NCBI GenBank assembly: GCA_042701975.1
Contig: CP170561.1
Span: forward strand, 2,356,001 to 2,420,000
Length of the DNA: 64,000 nt
Direction: 5' to 3'
DNA from: JAFALK01 sp042701975
GTDB taxonomy: Bacteria; Pseudomonadota; Gammaproteobacteria; Burkholderiales; Burkholderiaceae_C
Below the pieces are notes generated by a model. The model did no database searches and had not been told where the DNA came from. It saw nothing but the letters and a program-made list of their open reading frames with translations. This document shows, piece by piece, positions 57,423 through 64,000 of the stretch (position 1 is its first letter; each line of letters begins with the position of its first letter). The position numbers and the translations under genes are program-made.

Positions 57423-60400
57423 ATGAAACTGGACCTGCCCCGCTCGCAGCCCTGGCTCAAGCGCCTGATCGGTGGCACGCGAGGACGCCCGGTGGCGCTC
57501 GTCGCGCTGCTGGTCTTCGTCTTCGTGCAGATGGTGCTGGCCCTGCCGCGGCATTGGCAGGCCGCGCTGCCTGGCTCGGTCATCGACACCGTCCGGGTGT
57601 TGGGCACGCCGCTGCAGGCTGCGCAGCTCGGTCTGTTCGACGCCTATCAGTCGCTGTCGCCGCGCCAGGTCAAGAGCCAGCCTGTCACGATCGTGGCCAT
57701 CGACGAGAAGAGCCTGGCGTCGGTCGGCCAATGGCCTTGGCCGCGCGATCGACTGGGTGCGCTGGTGCATGCGATCCAGAAGCACGAGCCAGCGGCCGTC
57801 GGCCTCGACATCTACATGCCCGAGGCCGACCAAAACTCGCCCAACCGCCTGGCCGATCGCCTGCAGCCGGATCAGTTTGCGCTGAGCGAGCAGCTGCGTG
57901 CCTTGCCCACCAGCGATGCACAACTCGCCCAGGTACTGCGTGAGGCGCCGACGGTCCTCGGCGCCGCCGGCTTCGGCTTCGACACTTACACCACCAGCGA
58001 GGCCTTGCTCGGCGTGCCGGTGGTGACCCACGGTACGGATCCGCGGCCGTTCTTGCAGGCCTATCCGCGCGTGCTGGCCAGCCTGCCGATCCTGCAGTCG
58101 GCGGCCCGTGGGCAGGGCTTGCTGAGCGTCGACACGGGCGGCGGCAGCGTGGTGCGACGCATGCCCTTGGTCGCGCGCATCAACACCCAGCTGGTGCCGA
58201 GCTTCGGCATGGAGATGCTGCGCGTGGCCACGGGCTCGTCGGCCGTTGAGGTGCAGGCGCAGGCCCACGGCGTGACCGAAGTCCAGGTTGCCGACCTGAG
58301 CGTGCCGTCGCAGCCTGAGGGCGATGTCTGGCTGCACTTCGCGCCGCTGTCAGCCGGGCAGGGGCGTTATGTCTCGGCCTTCGACGTGTTGCATGGCATT
58401 GCCGATCCGGCCCAGCTGCAGGGCAAGCTGGTGCTGGTCGGGCTGACCGGCTCCGGTCTTAACGACATGCGCACGACCGCGCTGCACGAGCTGGTGCCGG
58501 GCGTGGAGATCCAGGCTCAGCTGATCGAATCGCTCTTCGACCGATCGCTGCTGCAGCGGCCGCTGTGGCTGGCGGCGCTGGAGCCACTCTTGGTGATGTG
58601 CGCCGGGCTGGCGCTGATCTGGTACCTGCCGCACTCCGATCGCCCGCTGGCGCGCCAGTTCAAGGCGCATCCGCGCTGGGCCATGGGCTTTGTCGTCGTC
58701 GTTGCCGTGGTCCTGCTGGTGCTGGGCATGCTGGCGTTCCGCAGTTACGGCATGTTGTTCGATGCCGCGGGCGTGGCGATTGGCCTGACGCTGGTGTTCG
58801 GCACCCTGATCGCCAGCGCCATGCTCGACAGCCTTGGCGATGCGCAGCGCAAGATGGTCCACCTCGTGGAAAGCGGCCTGGCCCTGGGACGCGAACACCA
58901 GCGCGAGGGCCTGCTGCGCGTGACGCTGAACAGTGCCCGCCACATCAGCGGCTGTGAGGCCGCGCTGATCTATCTGAAGACGCCGGAGCAGTCGCTCGCC
59001 GTGGCGGCCCAGGTGGGCTTCGATGCGGCGGGGCTGACGGACATCCCGCTCGCCGGCGCAGCCTCGCCTGCGCCAAAGCCACCGGCCTTGCGCGCGATGG
59101 AAGAGCAGCACACGCTGATCATCGACTGCGCGCGCGGCGGACCGCACGCCCAAGGCCTGTTGCTGCGCCCCGCCTCGGGGGCGGCCGTCCGTTCCGCGCT
59201 GACCGTGCCCATCATGCCGCGCGAAGGCCAGCTGCTCGGCGTTATCCAGCTGATCAATGCGGTCGACCCGCTCAACGGCAACATCGTGGCTTTCAACGAG
59301 CGGGTGACGCCGTTCATCGAGGCCCTGGCCGCGCAGACGGCCATCGGGCTCGACAACCAGAACCTGGTCGAGGCGCAGAACGCGCTGATCGAGTCGATCA
59401 TCAAGATCATTGCCGGTGCCATCGACGCCAAGAGCCCCTACACCGGCGGCCACTGCGAACGCGTGCCCGAGCTGGCCATGATGCTGGCCCGCGCCGCCTG
59501 CGATGTGCAGGAAGGCCCGCTCGCTGACTTCAGCTTCAGGACGGACGAGGAGTGGCGCGAGTTCCGCATCGGCGCCTGGCTGCACGACTGCGGCAAGGTG
59601 ACCACGCCCGAATACGTGGTCGACAAGGCGACCAAGCTCGAGACGATCTACAACCGCATCCACGAGATCCGCACGCGCTTTGAGGTGCTGCTGCGCGATG
59701 CGGAGATCGAAAGGCTGCGAGACATCCACGAGCGCGGCATCAGCGCCGAGGTGGCGGAGCAGACCTATGTGCAGCGGCGCGAGCAGCTGCAGGAGGACTT
59801 CAGCTTCCTGGCCACCTGCAATGTGGGCGGCGAGTTCCTGGCGCCGGAACGCATCGAGCGCATCCTGCAGATCGGCGAGCAGACCTGGCTGCGGCATTTC
59901 GATGACCGGCTCGGCTTATCGGATACGGAATTGCTGCGCTACGCCGGCAGCGAGGCCGCGCCATTGCCGGCCCAGGAAAAACTGCTGGACGACAAGCCCG
60001 AGCACATCATCCAGCGCACCGCCGCGCATGCACGCGCCGTGCAGCAGGGCTTCAAGCTCACCGTGCCGGAGCACCTCTACAACCACGGCGAGCTGCACAA
60101 CCTTCGCGTCAGCCGCGGCACGCTGACGGAGGAGGAGCGCTTCAAGATCAATGAGCACGTGATCCAGACCATCATCATGCTGGAGCAGCTGCCGCTGCCG
60201 TCCAATCTCCAGCGCGTTCCTGAATATGCCGGCACGCACCATGAGACGCTGACGGGCTCGGGCTATCCGCGCAAGCTGCGCGAGGAGGAGCTGTCCATTC
60301 CCGCGCGCATCATGGCCGTTGCCGACATCTTCGAAGCGCTGACCGCCTCGGACCGCCCTTACAAGAAGGCCAAGACCCTGACTGAGTCGATCAAGATCCT

Positions 60401-60542
60401 GAGCTTCTTCAAGAAGGACCGCCACATCGATCCGGTGCTGTTCGACCTGTTCCTGACTTCCGGGGTCTACCTGGACTATGCGAAGAAATATCTGCAGCCT
60501 GAGCAGATCGATGAGGTGGATATCTCGCGTTACGTCGGGTAG
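57423..60542 (+). CDS. CHASE2-GAF-HD-GYP sensor phosphodiesterase
   Basis: A 1039-residue inner-membrane signalling protein. An N-terminal helix (about 22-42) leads into a periplasmic CHASE2 domain (PVTIVAIDEKSLASVGQWPW, VVLGAAGFGFD-like stretch, LVLVGLTGSG), then three more helices (about 385-465), a GAF domain (about 490-650) and a HD-GYP domain. The metal-binding HD is His721-Asp722 in LHDCGKV and the GYP signature is HHETLTGSGYP at 939-949. It should hydrolyse cyclic-di-GMP in response to an envelope signal. A long insertion separates the two motifs. ATG at 57423; the frame is open upstream without a ribosome-binding site. Confidence 0.92.
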   Translation: MKLDLPRSQPWLKRLIGGTRGRPVALVALLVFVFVQMVLALPRHWQAALPGSVIDTVRVLGTPLQAAQLGLFDAYQSLSPRQVKSQPVTIVAIDEKSLASVGQWPWPRDRLGALVHAIQKHEPAAVGLDIYMPEADQNSPNRLADRLQPDQFALSEQLRALPTSDAQLAQVLREAPTVLGAAGFGFDTYTTSEALLGVPVVTHGTDPRPFLQAYPRVLASLPILQSAARGQGLLSVDTGGGSVVRRMPLVARINTQLVPSFGMEMLRVATGSSAVEVQAQAHGVTEVQVADLSVPSQPEGDVWLHFAPLSAGQGRYVSAFDVLHGIADPAQLQGKLVLVGLTGSGLNDMRTTALHELVPGVEIQAQLIESLFDRSLLQRPLWLAALEPLLVMCAGLALIWYLPHSDRPLARQFKAHPRWAMGFVVVVAVVLLVLGMLAFRSYGMLFDAAGVAIGLTLVFGTLIASAMLDSLGDAQRKMVHLVESGLALGREHQREGLLRVTLNSARHISGCEAALIYLKTPEQSLAVAAQVGFDAAGLTDIPLAGAASPAPKPPALRAMEEQHTLIIDCARGGPHAQGLLLRPASGAAVRSALTVPIMPREGQLLGVIQLINAVDPLNGNIVAFNERVTPFIEALAAQTAIGLDNQNLVEAQNALIESIIKIIAGAIDAKSPYTGGHCERVPELAMMLARAACDVQEGPLADFSFRTDEEWREFRIGAWLHDCGKVTTPEYVVDKATKLETIYNRIHEIRTRFEVLLRDAEIERLRDIHERGISAEVAEQTYVQRREQLQEDFSFLATCNVGGEFLAPERIERILQIGEQTWLRHFDDRLGLSDTELLRYAGSEAAPLPAQEKLLDDKPEHIIQRTAAHARAVQQGFKLTVPEHLYNHGELHNLRVSRGTLTEEERFKINEHVIQTIIMLEQLPLPSNLQRVPEYAGTHHETLTGSGYPRKLREEELSIPARIMAVADIFEALTASDRPYKKAKTLTESIKILSFFKKDRHIDPVLFDLFLTSGVYLDYAKKYLQPEQIDEVDISRYVG

Positions 60543-60580
60543 AGCGATGGCGGCGCAGGTGCAGGCGCGGCCATGGTCGG

Positions 60581-61816
60581 TCAGATGAAGTCCAGCGTCG
60601 GCATGCCCGCCCGCGCTTGCAGGCATTGCCACAGGTAGATCGCCACGCCGGCGTCACCCGTCCAGAGATTGAATCGGCCCATGCGGTGGGTCTCGCGCTG
60701 CTGCTCAACCTGAATCAACGCGTGCATCGCGAAAGCCCGGGCTCGATCCAACCAGCGCATGTCTCCGCTGCGCTCGTAGAGCACAAGAAGAGCCTGACCA
60801 TTGCCCGCGGTGCCGTGGCACAGGCCGGGGCCCTTGGCCAGTGGCCCGGCGTTCCACACGGCTTCGCCCGCGGCCAGCAGCATCGCGTCCAGCTGTGAGT
60901 CCTGCCCCACCGGGAAGTCAGCCAGCGCCGTGATGATCCCCGGCGCACCGTGGCACCACTGCACCAACCATTTCGTGGATGCCTGATTCGCCGCTGACGC
61001 CAGCGGCTGCGGTGGCCAGTTCAATCCTTCGGGACCTTGGGCGGCGGTGGCTTGCAGCGTGTGGGCAGTGCGCCGGTAGAGCGCAGCGCGGCGCTCGGGC
61101 GCCAGCAACTCCGCGCCCTTGAGCATCGGATGCACATTGCCGGCGAAGCCGTGCGCCGCTCCGAGGTAACGCGCGCTTTGACCGTAGAGGTCTTGCGTCC
61201 AGATCCAGCAGGGTGGCTCATCCGTGCTGATGCGTGTGTCCCAGCGCTCCCACAGCGCGTCCACGTTCTGCAGGAACAAACTGCTCCAGCGCGCCTCGCC
61301 GGTGATGCGCCAGAGATGCCACGCCGCCAGCATCGTGCCGGGCGCCGCCCACAGCGGCTCCAGCGCGGGATGCCCGATGTTGGCTTGCACTTGATGGTGC
61401 AGTCGATCGGCCACGGCGGCATCGCCTGTGGCCCGCGACAGCGCCAGCAGGATACCGACTTCGCCGAGGTAGAACGACGGCACGACTTCGCCCGTGTCCG
61501 GCTCGGCGATGTAGGCCGCGTGAGCCTCGTGCAGCAGGGCCACCGGGTCAATCGACTGCAACTGCACTGCGCCGGCCTGCTGAAGATGCCACAGCGCCCA
61601 GGCCAGGCCCGCGCTGCCGAGGTAGAGGCTCTTGAAGCCGCTGGCCGGCGTGTCGCCCTCATCGTCTGATGGGTGCACGGGCCAGTGGCCCTGTGGTGAG
61701 TGCAGCGCACGGCTGCGTTCGATGTCGCGCACGATATCCTGCAGGCCCGCGTGGGCGCGCTGAGGATCCCAGGGCGTGTTGCACAAAGGCTCGTGGCGGG
61801 CAGCGTCAAACAGCAT
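60581..61816 (-). CDS. stand-alone LanC-like protein
   Basis: A 411-residue cytoplasmic protein with an (alpha/alpha) toroid of the lanthionine-cyclase type. Zinc ligands Cys288 (VQWCHGAPG), Cys333 and His334 (LCHGTAGNG), and the catalytic His222 (GAAHGFAGN) are all kept, almost at the positions of NisC. No lanthipeptide precursor, LanB or transporter is encoded nearby. It may therefore be a LanC-like (LanCL) protein that adds thiols to dehydroamino acids or binds glutathione-type substrates, as in eukaryotes. It is convergent with the HD-GYP gene (38 bp). ATG at 61816. Confidence 0.85.
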   Translation of the reverse strand: MLFDAARHEPLCNTPWDPQRAHAGLQDIVRDIERSRALHSPQGHWPVHPSDDEGDTPASGFKSLYLGSAGLAWALWHLQQAGAVQLQSIDPVALLHEAHAAYIAEPDTGEVVPSFYLGEVGILLALSRATGDAAVADRLHHQVQANIGHPALEPLWAAPGTMLAAWHLWRITGEARWSSLFLQNVDALWERWDTRISTDEPPCWIWTQDLYGQSARYLGAAHGFAGNVHPMLKGAELLAPERRAALYRRTAHTLQATAAQGPEGLNWPPQPLASAANQASTKWLVQWCHGAPGIITALADFPVGQDSQLDAMLLAAGEAVWNAGPLAKGPGLCHGTAGNGQALLVLYERSGDMRWLDRARAFAMHALIQVEQQRETHRMGRFNLWTGDAGVAIYLWQCLQARAGMPTLDFI

Positions 61817-61843
61817 GTGGGTTCGCTCTCAGGTTCTGAAAGA

Positions 61844-61874
61844 AAAGAGGCCCGCGTCACATGCGGGCCTCTTT
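61844..61874 (-). terminator. rho-independent terminator downstream of xylB
   Basis: GAGGCCCGC (61847-61855) pairs with GCGGGCCTC (61863-61871) around a 7-base loop; flanking A/T pairs extend the stem. On the minus strand a T-rich run follows. It separates xylB from the LanC-like gene, whose ATG is only 27 bases further on, so that gene needs its own promoter here or read-through. Confidence 0.85.
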
Positions 61875-61907
61875 CATTGCAATGAAGCAGCGGATGCTGA
61901 CGGCGAA

Positions 61908-63371
61908 TTAGAACTCGCCCTTCACCGCCTCATACAACTTCTTGAACCTCGCGTGCCTGGGCGCCAGCTCCGCCGCCAGTGCAGCATCCGGCTCCACAGA
62001 TCGCGCCAGCTCCGGCGTCTTGCAGACATCCGCCAGCGAGCCACCGCAAGCCATCCACGCCAGACGCGCCGCGCCCAGCGCGCCGCCGGCCTCGGCACCC
62101 ACCGCGTTGTCCAGCCGCACGCCCAGCATCGAGGCGAGCATCCTGGCCCACCACTCGCTGCGCGCACCGCCGCCGACGAGCCACAAGGACTCGGCAGAAC
62201 CGCCGCCGGACTTCAGTGCTTCCCAGCCGTCGAGCAGGCCGAAACCCACGCCTTCGAGCACGGCATAACCGAGTGCTGCAGCGTCATGCTCATGCGTCAG
62301 ACCGAAGAAGACGCCCTGTGCATTGGCGTTGTTGTGCGGCGTGCGTTCGCCCGACAGATAGGGCAGGAACAGCGGCGCCTGCGCGCGCGCTTGAGCCGAC
62401 ATCTGCGAGACCTTCTCGATCAGCGCCGCCTCCTGCCCCGGCATGCCGAGCAGTTGCGTCACCCAGCGCAGGCTGCTCGCCGCGCTGAGCATCACGCTCA
62501 TCTGGTGCCAGGTGTTGGGCAAGGCATGGCAGAACGCATGAACGGCGCGGGCCGGGTTGGGGCTGAAGCGCTCGTTGCACAGGAAGATCACGCCCGAGGT
62601 GCCGAGCGACAAGAAGCCCTGGCCCGGACGCACGACGCCCATGCCTACGGCGCTGGCGGCGTTGTCGCCACCACCACCGGAGATGACGACACCCTTGGAC
62701 AGGCCCCAGCGTGCGGCCAGCTCGTCCTTCAACACGCCGCCCGGCTCGCTGCCTTCCACCAAGCGCGGCATGTGGCTTTCGTTCAAGCCCGTCAGCGCCA
62801 GCGCCTCGGCCGACCAGCGGCGCTTGGCCACGTCCAGCCACAGCGTGCCGGCCGCGTCGCTCATCTCGCCGATGTGCTCGCCGCACAGGTGCAGGCGCAA
62901 CCAGTCCTTGGGCAGCAGCACCTTGGCGACCTTGGCGAACAGCGCCGGCTCATGCTCGCGCATCCACTGCAACTTCGGGGCCGTGAAGCCGGGCATGGCC
63001 AAGTTGCCGGTGATGGCAGGCAGCTCGGGGCAGTCGCGCATCATCTGCTCGCCCTGCGCCGCGCTGCGGCCATCGTTCCAAAGAATCGCCGGACGCAACA
63101 CCTCGCCCGCGGCATCGAGCGTCACGGCGCCGTGCATCTGGCCGGAGAGGCCGATGCCGCGCACCTGCGCCAACTCGGCGCCGTGAGTGCTCTTGAGCTT
63201 GGCCATGCCTTGGTCAAGCGCAGCCCACCAGTCGGCGGGGTTCTGCTCGCTCCACAGCGGCTGCGGCCGCTGCACGGTGAGGCCTACGCCGGTGGTGGTG
63301 ACGATCTGGTGCTGCTCGTCGAGGAGCAGCAGCTTGATCTCGGAAGTGCCGAGGTCGATGCCGAGGAACAT
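61908..63371 (-). CDS. xylB: xylulokinase
   Basis: A 487-residue FGGY-family kinase: MFLGIDLGTSEIKLLLLD at the start, GIGLSGQMHGAV near residue 75, ILWNDGRS near 95, catalytic Asp in SGGGGDNAASAVG near 230, and AGGALGAARLAW near the end. It phosphorylates D-xylulose to D-xylulose-5-phosphate with ATP. It lies 24 bp downstream of the xylose isomerase gene on the same strand, forming the classical xylAB pair. No Shine-Dalgarno is obvious before ATG 63371; the gap holds a 13-bp palindrome instead. A terminator follows. Confidence 0.95.
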   Translation of the reverse strand: MFLGIDLGTSEIKLLLLDEQHQIVTTTGVGLTVQRPQPLWSEQNPADWWAALDQGMAKLKSTHGAELAQVRGIGLSGQMHGAVTLDAAGEVLRPAILWNDGRSAAQGEQMMRDCPELPAITGNLAMPGFTAPKLQWMREHEPALFAKVAKVLLPKDWLRLHLCGEHIGEMSDAAGTLWLDVAKRRWSAEALALTGLNESHMPRLVEGSEPGGVLKDELAARWGLSKGVVISGGGGDNAASAVGMGVVRPGQGFLSLGTSGVIFLCNERFSPNPARAVHAFCHALPNTWHQMSVMLSAASSLRWVTQLLGMPGQEAALIEKVSQMSAQARAQAPLFLPYLSGERTPHNNANAQGVFFGLTHEHDAAALGYAVLEGVGFGLLDGWEALKSGGGSAESLWLVGGGARSEWWARMLASMLGVRLDNAVGAEAGGALGAARLAWMACGGSLADVCKTPELARSVEPDAALAAELAPRHARFKKLYEAVKGEF

Positions 63372-63375
63372 AGGT

Positions 63376-63388
63376 GTTAGCTGCTAAC
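63376..63388. repeat. 13-bp palindrome between xylA and xylB
   Basis: GTTAGC-T-GCTAAC is a perfect palindrome four bases before the xylB ATG, where a ribosome-binding site is expected. GCTGCTAACGGT recurs at 52395-52406 after the alpha-galactosidase gene. Operator or RNA hairpin; undecided. Confidence 0.45.
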
Positions 63389-63395
63389 CGTTGAA

Positions 63396-64000
63396 TCAGA
63401 CGTAGTCGTTGACGACATTTTCCAGTCGTTCCTGACGGCCCGAACGCGGTTGCGGCGACAGGTTCTGCGCGTGCACCACGGCAGCTAGGTCGTCCAGGCT
63501 CGCGCCCTTCAGGATCTTCTGGCCCAGGTCGCCGTTCCAGCCGGCATAACGGCCTTCCACAGCGTCTTCGAGCTTCTTGCTCTCGAACAGCTCGGCCGCG
63601 CAGATGAAGGCGCGGGCCATCGTGTCCATGCCGCCGATGTGACCTTCCAGCTGGTCGGTCGGCTCGATCGATTGGCGGCGCACCTTGGCGTCGAAGTTCG
63701 TGCCGCCGTTGCCGAAGCCGCCGTTGCGGATGATCTCCAGCATGGCCGGAACCAGGGCGACGTGGTTGTTCGGGAACTGGTCGGTGTCCCAGCCCAGTTG
63801 CTCGTCGCCGCGATTGGCGTCGATGGAGCCGAGGATGCCCAGGGCGCGGGCGGTGGCGACTTCATGCTCGAAGCTGTGGCCGGCCAGCGTGGCGTGGTTC
63901 ACCTCGAGGTTGACCTTGACTTCGTTCTCCAGGCCGTAGGTCTTCAGGAAACCATAGACGGTGGCGCTGTCATAGTCGTACTGGTGCTTGGTGGGCTCTT
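63396..64000 (-). CDS. xylA: xylose isomerase, C-terminal part (runs off window)
   Basis: About 200 codons of the 3' end; the 5' part lies beyond position 64000. The visible protein matches xylose isomerase: EPTKHQYDYDSATVYGFL, VKVNLEVNHATLAGHSFEHE (metal-binding His), SIDANRGDEQLGWDTDQFP (metal-binding Asp residues) and GGTNFDAKVRRQS. It interconverts D-xylose and D-xylulose with Mg or Mn. It lies upstream of xylB in the same direction, so xylose from hemicellulose feeds the pentose-phosphate pathway. Nothing odd is seen in the visible part. Confidence 0.95.
   Translation of the reverse strand, partial: EPTKHQYDYDSATVYGFLKTYGLENEVKVNLEVNHATLAGHSFEHEVATARALGILGSIDANRGDEQLGWDTDQFPNNHVALVPAMLEIIRNGGFGNGGTNFDAKVRRQSIEPTDQLEGHIGGMDTMARAFICAAELFESKKLEDAVEGRYAGWNGDLGQKILKGASLDDLAAVVHAQNLSPQPRSGRQERLENVVNDYV

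Noticed and set aside
60581..61816. Lanthipeptide biosynthetic cluster
   Set aside because: No precursor, dehydratase, protease or exporter gene lies within reach in the window.
1..64000. tRNA, rRNA or riboswitch genes
   Set aside because: Scanning by eye found no cloverleaf with conserved TTCGA loop and CCA-type end, no rRNA segments and no recognisable riboswitch core; a covariance search could still find small RNAs.

Overview
The window is G+C-rich DNA with the character of a Burkholderiales betaproteobacterium of the Roseateles/Mitsuaria/Pelomonas kind. That placement is an inference from gene content: Caulobacter/Xanthomonas-type TonB receptors in sugar loci, a PEP-CTERM sorting tail, a xylAB pair, and many SGNH and glycoside hydrolases with tight 4-bp gene overlaps. 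No rRNA, tRNA, CRISPR array, integrase or complete insertion sequence was seen.

Left part (about 1-16.6 kb) is accessory DNA, visibly less G+C-rich than the rest. It holds single small genes (immunity-like, tiny membrane proteins, a Sel1-repeat protein, a Cys-rich zinc-ribbon-like protein). Most are followed by a related 30-60 bp hairpin repeat with the core AGGCTGRAAGC, which gives a gene-cassette look. Four toxin-antitoxin modules lie here (ParDE-like, VapBC, HigBA and a RelE/HigA-type pair whose toxin is frameshifted). Also present are a DUF1326-DUF2182 pair, a 152-bp MITE-like inverted-repeat element and several strong palindromes. Embedded at 2.5-7.2 kb is a G+C-rich module of YVTN propeller, TonB receptor and metallophosphoesterase.

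Middle part. An NlpC/P60 peptidase (16.9-18.3 kb) precedes a nine-gene, one-strand operon (18.4-31.9 kb): CitE-like lyase, beta-propeller/sodium symporter fusion, LysR regulator, serine hydrolase (frameshifted), TonB receptor, PfkB kinase, an unrecognised TIM-barrel/FGE-like fusion, a GH127 beta-L-arabinofuranosidase and a CaiB-type CoA transferase. Nearly identical palindromes precede the first gene and the TonB receptor gene. I know no described pathway with this combination. It is followed by a frameshifted prc protease gene, a PEP-CTERM SGNH-like protein and a hypothetical gene.

Right-centre (36.3-52.4 kb) is a coherent beta-mannan/galactoglucomannan locus: GH5 endoglucanase, AGE-family epimerase, two-domain SGNH acetylesterase, GH2 beta-mannosidase, large TonB receptor, tryptophan-halogenase-like flavoprotein, LacI regulator with a histone-H1-like tail, GPH/MFS sugar symporter and GH27 alpha-galactosidase. 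A repeated GTTTASTAAAC motif in three promoter regions is the likely LacI operator.

Right end. A tightly overlapped operon (52.5-56.2 kb) links an NrtA/SsuA-type ABC transporter with a SCO protein and a cupredoxin-like protein. Next come a FecR-OmpA-CHASE2/GAF/HD-GYP signalling operon, a stand-alone LanC-like protein, and xylB with the 3' part of xylA running off the window. Three genes (RelE-type toxin, hydrolase, prc) carry single-base frameshifts, two of them in homopolymers, so assembly indels should be excluded before any is called a true pseudogene.
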